A program made the position numbers and the translations under genes. Below are positions 31,946 through 40,102 of a stretch of DNA of 40,207 nt, in pieces. The stretch lies in IMG/VR virus record IMGVR_UViG_3300009788_000184, positions 1 through 40,207 of that record. The stretch is one strand, 5' to 3'. Source of the stretch: a virus. Numbering within the stretch: position 1 is the stretch's first letter; every line of letters starts with the position of its first letter. The notes beneath the pieces were generated by a model, which ran no database searches, had not been told where the DNA came from, and was given only the letters and a program-made list of their open reading frames with translations.

Positions 31946-32414
31946 CTTTTAAGTTATTAAAATCGGTTACTGCCTCTATTAATCCTGAAACTAATTCCAA
32001 CCAGGCAAAAAGAATCGCATTTAAAAAAGCGACCATTAAAATCACCGGTATGATCATTAGATCAAAACCTTCCTGAAAAATAGGGTACCAGATTAATGTG
32101 TGTATTGAAGCCATACAAGTGGAACACAATATAACTGGTTTCATTAGGAAAAGTACGATGGTCCTTTTTTTATTGTCCCTAGTCAATGTTTTGATGCGCC
32201 TTTCTAAACTATCAATTTCAGATTCATGAGGATTTCCAAAATCTTTTAATTCTTTCAGGTTTCTATTAAATGATTTAATCAAATCGTTATCTTCCTTTTT
32301 ATTCACAACCATCTGATCCAACCAGGAGCGCATAAAATAAAGTACCATACCTTTTCCAGTGATGGCTCTGAATCCTACAATAATAAATGAAATAATAAAA
32401 GCAGTTGTAATCAT
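31938..32414 (-). CDS. Membrane protein, holin-type candidate
   Basis: This 158-residue protein has a hydrophobic N-terminus (residues ~2-20, ITTAFIISFIIVGFRAITG), a charged helical middle (KSFNRNLKELKDFGN and onward), and two further membrane helices (~86-105 and ~115-140). Its position immediately before the amidase supports a lysis role. The long charged domain is unusual for a simple holin. Confidence 0.65.
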   Translation of the reverse strand: MITTAFIISFIIVGFRAITGKGMVLYFMRSWLDQMVVNKKEDNDLIKSFNRNLKELKDFGNPHESEIDSLERRIKTLTRDNKKRTIVLFLMKPVILCSTCMASIHTLIWYPIFQEGFDLMIIPVILMVAFLNAILFAWLELVSGLIEAVTDFNNLKDE

Positions 32415-32417
32415 AAT

Positions 32418-32720
32418 TTATTTTTTTACGTAACCTAAAATAACATTCAGGTTTTTGTTAATTTCTTTAAACTCCTGATCGCTTTTTGTAATATATTCCT
32501 TCATGTCATTCTGCGTTTTTTCAATCCGCTTATGGATAATTAACTCAGATTCTTTTTGCTTTAATTCAGCATTTTTAAGACGAATATTCACTGCCTTATT
32601 ATTAGATCTAATGTTAAAAATCATCCCAGCAATAGTTAAGGCTATTGTTAAAATATAAATAACATCCTTTAGGGTGAACGTGACATCGCTCATTCCATCA
32701 ATTGTGGCTTGTAATAACAT
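32418..32720 (-). CDS. Small membrane protein with coiled-coil tail
   Basis: In this 100-residue protein an N-terminal hydrophobic helix (FTLKDVIYILTIALTIAGMI) is followed by a charged coiled coil (KLKNAELKQKESE-type heptads). The plan resembles phage holin accessory proteins such as XhlA, though in reverse order. It lies in the lysis cassette between two other membrane proteins. Confidence 0.65.
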   Translation of the reverse strand: MLLQATIDGMSDVTFTLKDVIYILTIALTIAGMIFNIRSNNKAVNIRLKNAELKQKESELIIHKRIEKTQNDMKEYITKSDQEFKEINKNLNVILGYVKK

Positions 32721-32723
32721 ATT

Positions 32724-32939
32724 TTAATTGTCTGGTGGTGTATCTTCTGAATCACCCATTGTTAATCCTCCCTTAGTGATTATTCTAAGAATTAAATTAG
32801 CAATTAAAGTGATCAATGCAATCCATTTTACAGGTATGTGAAAACCTAAATCAATGAGTTCCGGAAGAATTATTGAAATTGCTATTAAAATGTTGACCCA
32901 AATTGTTTTTGATTTCCAAAAAGCTTTTTTCTTATTCAT
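32724..32939 (-). CDS. Putative holin
   Basis: The 71-residue product has two membrane helices: KTIWVNILIAISIILPELID (residues ~11-30) and KWIALITLIANLILRIITKG (residues ~38-58), with a short acidic tail. The opening with a WKSKTIWVN phrase recurs in small holin-like proteins of Bacteroidetes phages. It opens the lysis cassette after the fibre gene. Function inferred from size, topology and context. Confidence 0.75.
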   Translation of the reverse strand: MNKKKAFWKSKTIWVNILIAISIILPELIDLGFHIPVKWIALITLIANLILRIITKGGLTMGDSEDTPPDN

Positions 32940-32956
32940 CGTATATCAATTTAATT

Positions 32957-35344
32957 TTATGGTACTGTTGTAACTCCTGTTAATATTCCTCCAGTAAATG
33001 TCATTGTTGCAACATCACCGGAACCACCACCGCCAAAAGTATAAGTATTAGTTTGTCCACTTGCACCAGCTACTTTATAAATTCCAGTAGTATTAATATT
33101 TCCTTGAACGTCTAATTTTTCCGTTGGATTTGCTGTACCTATTCCTACTTCATTTCCAGATTCTAAATAGAGTGTATTGTTTGCTACTCCGTTCTCCATA
33201 CAAAAAGGAGAGGATCCTCCAGTATCATCTACAATTGAAAATAAGGTACCATTATTTACAAAACGCCAAGTCCTCGCACTCGATCCGGTTCTCCTTATTT
33301 GAAGTATAGCGTTGGCACTATCTTTGTCTATAGTAAAAACAGAAGCAGCACCCTTAAACATCATAGAAATACCTTTCCCTGGTTCTGGTGTAAGTGAGAC
33401 ATTTCCTGTTTCGTCTAAAGCAAGTCTAAAACCATCCGTTGATGTATGCCCTGTACTAATATTTGTTATCTGAAATGACGGTGAAATACTATCCGATATA
33501 TGTAAAATTGATTTAGGCGAACTCTGTCTTAATCCAAAAAAATTATTGGTATCATCCCAAAATAAATTACTACTATCTGTCATAATTCCTGCTTCACTAT
33601 CTGCGAAAGTTATTCCTCCAATTTCTAAGGTTGCTGCCGTAGTATGTGTAAACCTTCGCCATGCAGTGCCGTTATAAAAATTAGGACTATTACCGACCGT
33701 TTCATAAATTGTTAATCCTGCTGGTGGTGTTGGTATTGCGTCCCTTTCTGTCGCGTTCATTCTAGGAGGCAATAGTCCCTGAGTTGTAGAGGTTAAATCC
33801 AATATAGCTGCTGCAATGGGAGCGCCTCCTATTCCTATGCTTGCCCCAGTAAATATTAAATTATTTGAGGCCATTGTAACGGTTCTTAATCCTGTCAATG
33901 TTAAATCTGTATTTCCAAGATTTGAAGTATCTGTCAAGTATGATATTGTTCCACTTTCCGCTTTAAGTGTAGCTGTAAAATCTGAGGCACTTGGAGTGTG
34001 AATTAACAACATTTCGCCAGCCAGTCCAGCATTAAATCCGATTTGATTGACATAAGCTGTGTTATTGGTTTTCCCATCAATATCAAGTCCTCCTAAAAGA
34101 ACTGAATTAATGACGCTGGTATTAACGGATCCAGACTGACTGGAGATGACAGTCGGAAATTGAACAGCCAAACCACCAGGAGTAGGACTAGCTGAGTTAT
34201 CATAAATAGCAATAGAACTGGATCCAACTGTTAAAGTGGCACTAGTGGCATTGATAAAGGAAAAATTAGCTCCAAAACCAAATTGGGCTGTTGTGTTGTC
34301 ACCATAAAACCAAGCTTTTAAAAATGCTCCATTATCATTGGTTAGATCAAATATATTATCGACTCCATCCCTTAAATTCAATTGAACGTCACCATTTAGT
34401 GAGTTAAAAGTCTGCCCATTTAGCGTGGTGTTTCCAATAGTTAATACATCGCTCAAACTTTGTGCTCCTGTAATATCAGACAATAAAGCAACCGTTCCTG
34501 GCTCATCTTTAAAGATTATGATGTTGTCTGATGTCGCTGTTGTATGAGTTAATCTTGTTTCAAAAGCAGCACCTGAATTGAAAGCAAATTGATTGGCATA
34601 AGCAGTATTATTGGTTTTAACTATTATCCCCAAACCTCCTAAGGCAGTTGAATTGATTATACCAGTATTAAATGTGGTGTTTTGAGAAGTCACATTCCCT
34701 GGAAAGTTGGGTAAATTTTGTGTCGTAAAAGAACCAGCATCATTATCATCTACTGAAATTATTCCCACTTTTGAAAATCCTCCTTTAACAAATTCTAGTG
34801 TGGCCGTGTTATCTGTTAATGATAATTTAGCGCAATCATCGACAAAGAAATTAGCAGTACTCCCCATAAAAATAGATTGCGTTGCTCCAAAATCGGCCAT
34901 TGTAAAAAAGGATTGCCCATGGCCAAATCCTATAAATCCGGATGTTAAGTCTAAAAACGATTCTGTCCCAACACCTAAAGAACCATGCACACCGGTGAAT
35001 AAACTCAGTTGATTGTTGACTCCTAAAAAACGTGGATTGAAAACAGCGGTCCCATTTAAAGCCTCTATCGTTTGACCGTCACTCATTGTATTGCCGTTGG
35101 CTATTGCACGGCTTAAACTTTCATTGGTCAACGCTTTAGAAGCAGTACTCAGATTATCTGTGCTGGTAACGAAAGTTGTCAGTGTCCAAAATCGGGTTTC
35201 TGCTTCATCAAAAATGATAGATCCTGCAGGCAATGACTTGTAAAAGAAAGTCAATGAATCAGGAACGTGTAAAATGGTTCTAGGGATCTGAGCAAAGCTG
35301 CTCACTGAAATTAATAATGCTGCTATAAATAATATTTTTTTCAT
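32957..35344 (-). CDS. Tail-fibre-like protein with N-terminal signal peptide
   Basis: This 795-residue protein begins with a textbook Sec signal peptide, MKKILFIAALLISVSSFAQ, with cleavage expected after Ala18-Gln19. Two similar ~200-residue beta blocks follow (each runs from a LNG..F..R or Q start to a FKDEPGTVALLSDIT / LKAESGTISYLTDTS end), then LLPPRMNATERDAIPTPPAG, and finally LDVQGNINTTGIYKVAGASG. The last two motifs are hallmarks of Bacteroidetes tail-fibre or surface proteins. An exported fibre is odd for a virion part; it may instead coat the infected cell. It is followed by the lysis genes. Confidence 0.8.
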   Translation of the reverse strand: MKKILFIAALLISVSSFAQIPRTILHVPDSLTFFYKSLPAGSIIFDEAETRFWTLTTFVTSTDNLSTASKALTNESLSRAIANGNTMSDGQTIEALNGTAVFNPRFLGVNNQLSLFTGVHGSLGVGTESFLDLTSGFIGFGHGQSFFTMADFGATQSIFMGSTANFFVDDCAKLSLTDNTATLEFVKGGFSKVGIISVDDNDAGSFTTQNLPNFPGNVTSQNTTFNTGIINSTALGGLGIIVKTNNTAYANQFAFNSGAAFETRLTHTTATSDNIIIFKDEPGTVALLSDITGAQSLSDVLTIGNTTLNGQTFNSLNGDVQLNLRDGVDNIFDLTNDNGAFLKAWFYGDNTTAQFGFGANFSFINATSATLTVGSSSIAIYDNSASPTPGGLAVQFPTVISSQSGSVNTSVINSVLLGGLDIDGKTNNTAYVNQIGFNAGLAGEMLLIHTPSASDFTATLKAESGTISYLTDTSNLGNTDLTLTGLRTVTMASNNLIFTGASIGIGGAPIAAAILDLTSTTQGLLPPRMNATERDAIPTPPAGLTIYETVGNSPNFYNGTAWRRFTHTTAATLEIGGITFADSEAGIMTDSSNLFWDDTNNFFGLRQSSPKSILHISDSISPSFQITNISTGHTSTDGFRLALDETGNVSLTPEPGKGISMMFKGAASVFTIDKDSANAILQIRRTGSSARTWRFVNNGTLFSIVDDTGGSSPFCMENGVANNTLYLESGNEVGIGTANPTEKLDVQGNINTTGIYKVAGASGQTNTYTFGGGGSGDVATMTFTGGILTGVTTVP

Positions 35345-35345
35345 C

Positions 35346-35594
35346 TTAAAGTTGTATAATGTTTAAAGTTGTTCCTGCTGGTGCTGCAGGATTAAATGTG
35401 ATCTGCTTATCTCCTGTTTTAGTAAATGGTCTAACACTTAACGCTTGCTGTTCAAAAATTAACAAACGATCTACTTTGACTGGTTTCAATAAATTAAATA
35501 TGGCCTGAGGAGCAGCTAATTCAACACCTGGGTTAATCGTTGGTTTTTCAACTTTATCAAAAGTCGCTGTAATTGGATTGAATTTAAAACTCAT
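35346..35594 (-). CDS. Fibre-associated small protein
   Basis: The 82-residue product (FKFNPITATFDKVEKPTINP, later LSVRPFTKTGDKQITFNPAA) resembles the small beta proteins encoded just before fibres in Bacteroidetes phages. It lies 2 bp before the fibre gene start, and is co-transcribed. It may anchor or trimerise the fibre; inferred from position. Confidence 0.6.
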   Translation of the reverse strand: MSFKFNPITATFDKVEKPTINPGVELAAPQAIFNLLKPVKVDRLLIFEQQALSVRPFTKTGDKQITFNPAAPAGTTLNIIQL

Positions 35595-35598
35595 CTAG

Positions 35599-35940
35599 TT
35601 AAGCTTTAGTTATAGTTAAAATGTTATCATTCGCGTCATAAGTCAATGTAAGTGTTGCGACTACTGTTCCGCCTGCTCCACCTAAACGATAAACCACTGT
35701 TTCGATCTCTCCATCTCCATTGCCTCCCACTTTATAGGCTAATGTAATGTGATCATGAGGTGGGATGTTAAAACCTGGTATTGGTGCCGGTCCTGCTTCT
35801 GTTTTTAATGACGGTAGTCCATCACTACCCTCTACTGCAACTGCTTCAATTATTTCATTACCACTAACTGCTTTACCGGATTGTGCCTTAGTTTTTACTT
35901 CAGTTGCTGAATTCGTGTTTAATCTATCGCCTGCTGCCAT
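35599..35940 (-). CDS. Uncharacterised structural-region protein
   Basis: This 113-residue Ala/Gly/Thr-rich beta protein with a disordered N-terminal third ends in LTLTYDANDNILTITKA. It is the first gene behind late promoter 35957-35994, which puts it in the fibre transcription unit. A fibre-base or decoration role is possible; the family is not recognised. Confidence 0.6.
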   Translation of the reverse strand: MAAGDRLNTNSATEVKTKAQSGKAVSGNEIIEAVAVEGSDGLPSLKTEAGPAPIPGFNIPPHDHITLAYKVGGNGDGEIETVVYRLGGAGGTVVATLTLTYDANDNILTITKA

Positions 35941-35956
35941 GTTTAAAAGTTTTATT

Positions 35957-35994
35957 CAAATTTAGAACCCTTAAATGAGTAAATAAAGGACAGC
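35957..35994 (-). promoter_or_regulatory. Candidate late promoter P-fib
   Basis: On the minus strand GCTGTCCTTTATT is followed by 18 nt and TAAATTTG, here a full TAnnTTTG box. It lies 17 nt before the ATG at 35940, which leaves about 10 nt of leader. It drives the fibre and lysis genes. Confidence 0.8.
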
Positions 35995-36894
35995 TTATTT
36001 TCTTTTTGTACCGCGATTTGCTTGACGGTTTTTGATTTTCTGTAAATTGGCCTGCTCTCTTCTTTTGCGTTCTAATTCAGATTTATGATCAGCTCTCCTG
36101 GACATTTCTACAAAGACGGTAAACCAGTTGGTATCAGATGTTTTGTCAAAATCACCAAATTTATCTCCAGAAAGCTCCAGTAATGATCCGGCCCATCCAT
36201 AGTCATTGCCTGTTTTCTTAACATTCGTTTTTACTTCCTGAAATAAGTTCTCAAACACCACTACATTGGTATTGCGAAAACCCCAATAAAAATAAAAGAT
36301 GGCCCATTTATACTTTACCGGTAAATATTTTTGAAAATGTTTTGCCAATAACTTAGTCCTTTTTTCATTGAATGGTTTTCGTTTGTCACCATTCCAGAAT
36401 TTATTTTTTTTGGCCTCATCCATTTCAAACAATCCCATTTTTGGACGGTACAAAGTAGCCACCAATTCCTCCAATAGATTTGTTTCACCTTTGGCAATTT
36501 TCATGTATAAGGTATCGGCCACAATCATCTCATTAAAAGAGCTACTATATAGTTTTGCTTCAGGACCAATGTATTTTCTACCAAAAAGCCTGAAATGAGG
36601 AAGGATCTGTGTATTTAGATCAGGAGCTTCATTTAAAAATCCCATCAATTCATAAAATGCCACTGCCACCTGATCTAGATCTAATTTAGCAAAAGTCCGG
36701 CCGTTTACTTTCAATAAGGATTTTAAGACAAAGCATTTAGAGATATAATAAGCGTTGGACAATTCTTCCTCATCAGTTTGGCTGTAAATCAGTGGCCAGT
36801 ACTTACCAATTGTGAGCAGCTGCTTTTTATCTAATCCATCCCAGGTAATAGGTACTAATACCTCTTTTCCATCTATCTTAACATGGTTGCTCAT
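35995..36894 (-). CDS. Uncharacterised protein of the portal operon
   Basis: This 299-residue protein has a helical, aromatic-rich centre (KWAIFYFYWGFRNTNVVVFE) and a basic C-terminal tail (RREQANLQKIKNRQANRGTK). Proteins of this sort occur in Bacteroidetes phage structural operons without an assigned role. It overlaps the next gene upstream by 4 bp and precedes promoter 35957-35994. A tail-assembly chaperone is one guess, but weak. Confidence 0.6.
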   Translation of the reverse strand: MSNHVKIDGKEVLVPITWDGLDKKQLLTIGKYWPLIYSQTDEEELSNAYYISKCFVLKSLLKVNGRTFAKLDLDQVAVAFYELMGFLNEAPDLNTQILPHFRLFGRKYIGPEAKLYSSSFNEMIVADTLYMKIAKGETNLLEELVATLYRPKMGLFEMDEAKKNKFWNGDKRKPFNEKRTKLLAKHFQKYLPVKYKWAIFYFYWGFRNTNVVVFENLFQEVKTNVKKTGNDYGWAGSLLELSGDKFGDFDKTSDTNWFTVFVEMSRRADHKSELERKRREQANLQKIKNRQANRGTKRK

Positions 36895-37247
36895 TTAACT
36901 TTCAATCGATAATTAGCGTACCTGGTAAAAATGGTCCATAGTGATAAAGTCAGCACTAAAATAAAGAGCCACAAACGTTCATCAAAAAATTGTGAAAGTG
37001 TTTCCGGAAGGTTGTAAAATAATGGTCCTAAAAAAGGAATCAAAACCATTTCTGAAAGTAACAATGGAAAACGTCCCTTTTCATAAATGGTGTAGCTAAT
37101 ATTATTCATTGCTGTTACCTGGTCCTCAAATAAAAACCATTCAGCTGCAGTGAATCTTCTTTTAGATTTATCGGCATAACGGACCACCACATAATCGATA
37201 CGAGCGATGTATTCACGTTGTTTTTCAATATCAATTTGTACTTCCAC
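36891..37247 (-). CDS. Two-helix membrane protein
   Basis: This 118-residue protein has a soluble N-terminal ~60 residues followed by two hydrophobic segments (residues ~62-80, SEMVLIPFLGPLFYNL; and ~92-110, LWLFILVLTLSLWTIF). It overlaps the next gene downstream by 4 bp. Membrane proteins inside a portal operon are uncommon; it may be an accessory or exclusion protein. Function unknown. Confidence 0.65.
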   Translation of the reverse strand: MEVQIDIEKQREYIARIDYVVVRYADKSKRRFTAAEWFLFEDQVTAMNNISYTIYEKGRFPLLLSEMVLIPFLGPLFYNLPETLSQFFDERLWLFILVLTLSLWTIFTRYANYRLKVK

Positions 37248-37289
37248 CTATAATGTTGATTAAAGACTGGACCGTTATAAATCCTATGA

Positions 37290-37297
37290 CAAACTTA
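37290..37297 (-). promoter_or_regulatory. Possible TAnnTTTG box upstream of 36891-37247
   Basis: The 124-bp gap 37248-37371 holds TAAGTTTG on the minus strand, 43 nt before the ATG at 37247. No matching upstream TTG at the usual distance is seen, and the late 10-mer is absent. Low confidence. Confidence 0.3.
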
Positions 37298-37371
37298 ATT
37301 GGCCCAGCCTAATAATTAATACATGAGTTGATAAAAATACAAAATTAATACAATAGTGTAGTGTGTTTATA

Positions 37372-38370
37372 TTAGATGTTGTGGAAACCTGTGTGTCCCT
37401 CTTTTTCAACATCACATTCCTCTGGATCTTCCGGAGGATTAACGGTGATATCATCTCTATATGTTGGATAATCATCCAAATTATTATTCAATAACTCCTT
37501 TAATTTATCGATCCATTGATTCCCTCTTTCTAAAGCATGTCGAATTTTTACAGAGATCTGATTGTCCTTTGCCGTTTTCTTTTCCTTCACCTCACTTTCA
37601 GATCCTTTTCGCTCCACATACATTACCCCCTGAGAGTTGAACTTCACCCAGCTTTGAACACTCACATCATGAATTGTGAATTGTGCGATCGCTTTACGAA
37701 TCAAATTAACTGCTTCCAATTCAGCTGTAGTGAATGCCTGTTTTGCTAAAATCTTTGCTTTTAAATGATCAAAGAAATCCCGTCCGATGCATGCCAATAT
37801 ATATAGACATTCCACATCTATAATGGTAGTTCTTAATGCATGGAAGGTTTGTCTGCCTTGGTGAATAGGGTAATGTAACTCAAATTCTGCAGCTGTATTG
37901 ATGAACAGCTCCTTATTTTTAGTATAACCAGGATTATTGTTCACCCATGTTGGATAATCTACCTCATTATCCTCTAAAAACTCTAACAGGTATTCTAAGT
38001 TATCATATCCGGTTTGAAAAGCATCTGTTTTTAAATCTTCTATCTGTCCGGAGAATGCACTTTTATAATTATCATTTTCCTTTCTGGAGATTCCTGAATC
38101 ATCTATTGAAACTGAGGCTAATGGTATATACTCTCCCCAGGCAAAATTGGCCAATGATGGTTGAATTTCATCGATTAAAGCCTGTTCCTGAGCTGTAGGA
38201 ACACCGGCATGAGCTGCTACAATACTAGTAGTTAATACAGGACCTAACCATGGTTGCAAATATTTTCTAAGTGCATGAGAAATTTTTGGAGCCAATGAAT
38301 CAATCTCCATCGCTTTGGTAACGGATACCTGTTCTTTAAATTCTGATATGTCGGTAAATAATTTTGCCAT
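37372..38370 (-). CDS. Putative head-tail adaptor protein (DUF6712-like)
   Basis: This 332-residue protein follows the portal with a 1-bp TAATG overlap. The helical N-terminal half (AMEIDSLAPKISHALRKYLQ, then WGEYIPLASVSIDDSGISRK and a KSAFSGQ region) matches, as far as I recall, the DUF6712 family of Bacteroidetes phages, which is placed at the head-tail joint. The C-terminal ~50 residues are acidic and proline-rich, likely disordered. Function is inferred from synteny. Confidence 0.65.
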   Translation of the reverse strand: MAKLFTDISEFKEQVSVTKAMEIDSLAPKISHALRKYLQPWLGPVLTTSIVAAHAGVPTAQEQALIDEIQPSLANFAWGEYIPLASVSIDDSGISRKENDNYKSAFSGQIEDLKTDAFQTGYDNLEYLLEFLEDNEVDYPTWVNNNPGYTKNKELFINTAAEFELHYPIHQGRQTFHALRTTIIDVECLYILACIGRDFFDHLKAKILAKQAFTTAELEAVNLIRKAIAQFTIHDVSVQSWVKFNSQGVMYVERKGSESEVKEKKTAKDNQISVKIRHALERGNQWIDKLKELLNNNLDDYPTYRDDITVNPPEDPEECDVEKEGHTGFHNI

Positions 38371-39740
38371 TATGTTACAGTTGGTTCTTCTTTTCCGTTT
38401 GGTTCTTTATCCGTTGTAGTAGAGAATTGATGTGAAAATCCAAAATGAATGTCTTTATCCCATCCGTTAAAATGTTTCACCATGTACAATGGTTCAAATA
38501 AGATTTTCGATTCCGCTTGCGTTAATAAAATAGAATTATTGAATGCTTCCCTTTTGTCTGATCCACTACCGGCTCCCATTTTTCCCCCTGCAGGCTGAAG
38601 TCCTGCTAGCGATGGATCTATTCCTAAAGCCCTGGTAATTTTTGCATCTGCGTGATCAGCTGCAGGAACAAAATCACCCTCCTTAAATTTACTATCGATC
38701 ACCACAATCTCAAAACCTGGAATTGGTTTTTCCGTGATGGGATCAATTGCAAAATGAGTAATTAAACTTTTGCCTGCATTTTTAATGCCAGTTAGCCACT
38801 TATCCATTTCTGCCAACTTCTCATCGATGATAGCTTGCCGTTGCTTATCATTTTTTAGATCCCATTTTGGATACATTTTCGACCAATAATCGTAAGGAAT
38901 TTTAATGTGATATTTAATGTTTAATTGATTGTTATTGATGGAATTCAAAATAATAGGGATAGAGCTCTCATAATCCAACCAACCATTTTCATTATAAAGT
39001 GCTGCATGTGGAGGCTTTGCATAAATTTGCCGTCCTGGAGATGGAAAATAAGTCTGCCAGGCAAACTTATGTTTTGATCCAGATTTCCTGGCAATTGTTT
39101 CTTTATTTCTTTCCCTGGCTGAGATGAATGGAATTAAATCAGCATCCGTTTTTTGGATACTGATGTCAGTTACAAATTTTCCAGAATAACCCAGGTTAGG
39201 AATTAAATTACTTTCTTCAGCAACTTGTAACCTGGAGAATTCTGCCTCTAAATGTAAAAGATCAGTTACTCTGGTATTTCCTTTAGTTAATAAAAATTCT
39301 GAAAAAGCATTGCCATAAAATTTTAAATCCATCAGCTGCTCAATCATGAATCGATCAATGTTTGAATTAACAAAGAATTCATCAATCTTATCATCCTGAA
39401 AAAATTCAATTATTACAGCCCCTTCAACAATTTTCTTTTTAAAATATCGAACACCATCCCCCCAAATTAGAGCCACTGCTTTTACAATTAAAGGAAGAGC
39501 GATTGCAGAATCTTCTAATTTTTTTCTAACTTCAGTTGGATAACGATTATTCAATCCCCAATCATAAAACTCATTACTTTGATCATCATCATCGACTTCT
39601 AAAAAAGCTGGTTTTGCTTGTTTGGCTGCAGCGTCTGAAGAGATCATAGTGACTAGTGCACTATTAGGAAGTAAGGCTGTTGTGGTTCTATTTCCATCCG
39701 TATCTAGACCCCTGAATTTTTGAATTTTATTATTACTCAT
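38370..39740 (-). CDS. Portal protein
   Basis: This is the ring through which DNA enters and leaves the head, 456 residues. Portal features: an N-terminal arm, YGNAFSEFLLTKGN near residue 147, and a stem/clip region with FPSPGRQIYAKPPH, YHIKIPYDYWSKMYPKWD near 290 and PSLAGLQPAGGKMGAGSGSD near 385. This phrase order is typical of portals of Bacteroidetes phages. It overlaps its upstream neighbour by 4 bp and its downstream neighbour by 1 bp. Disordered Gly/Glu-rich C-terminus. Confidence 0.9.
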   Translation of the reverse strand: MSNNKIQKFRGLDTDGNRTTTALLPNSALVTMISSDAAAKQAKPAFLEVDDDDQSNEFYDWGLNNRYPTEVRKKLEDSAIALPLIVKAVALIWGDGVRYFKKKIVEGAVIIEFFQDDKIDEFFVNSNIDRFMIEQLMDLKFYGNAFSEFLLTKGNTRVTDLLHLEAEFSRLQVAEESNLIPNLGYSGKFVTDISIQKTDADLIPFISARERNKETIARKSGSKHKFAWQTYFPSPGRQIYAKPPHAALYNENGWLDYESSIPIILNSINNNQLNIKYHIKIPYDYWSKMYPKWDLKNDKQRQAIIDEKLAEMDKWLTGIKNAGKSLITHFAIDPITEKPIPGFEIVVIDSKFKEGDFVPAADHADAKITRALGIDPSLAGLQPAGGKMGAGSGSDKREAFNNSILLTQAESKILFEPLYMVKHFNGWDKDIHFGFSHQFSTTTDKEPNGKEEPTVT

Positions 39741-40060
39741 AAGTAAACCATTTTTCCATTGAATTCAACGATCAAATCAATGTGACATTTTTTTATTAAC
39801 GCTGTTTCAATTCCATTAGCATAAACTTTTAAACTACGAGTAGCATGTTTAAAATGCTTAGGGTTTCTTGAATTTTTTTTGGGTGCTGCACCAGGTAAAT
39901 TTTCTGAAACTTTTTTTTCTTTCTTAACATTCTGCTTTGCCTGGTACTCTTTAATAATTCCACCGGTATTCCTCTTTTTATCAAAACTCACAAATTTGAT
40001 TTTAAAGAGCTCACCAGATTTCATGATCTTCAACACGTCTGTTAAGCTGATTAAATTCAT
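39737..40060 (-). CDS. Small protein preceding the portal
   Basis: This 107-residue basic protein opens with SLTDVLKIMKSGELFKIKFV and has FDKKRNTGG, a pattern seen in a small protein placed directly before the portal in Bacteroidetes phages. That resemblance includes the N-terminus and supports the start at 40060. It ends 4 bp inside the portal gene (ATGA). Only 4 nt separate its ATG from the late promoter box, so the mRNA may be leaderless. Function unknown. Confidence 0.7.
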   Translation of the reverse strand: MNLISLTDVLKIMKSGELFKIKFVSFDKKRNTGGIIKEYQAKQNVKKEKKVSENLPGAAPKKNSRNPKHFKHATRSLKVYANGIETALIKKCHIDLIVEFNGKMVYL

Positions 40061-40064
40061 AATG

Positions 40065-40102
40065 TAAATTTCTTTTAAAAACTTTTACAAATAAAGGACA
40101 GC
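40065..40102 (-). promoter_or_regulatory. Candidate late promoter P-port
   Basis: On the minus strand GCTGTCCTTTATT is followed by 18 nt and AAATTTA. Geometry is the same as at three other late sites. The box ends 4 nt before the ATG at 40060, as at P-tail. It should drive the portal operon. Confidence 0.75.

Noticed and set aside
34707-35012. 101-codon plus-strand ORF opposite the fibre gene
   Set aside because: Composition explained by the antisense of a low-complexity beta repeat protein.
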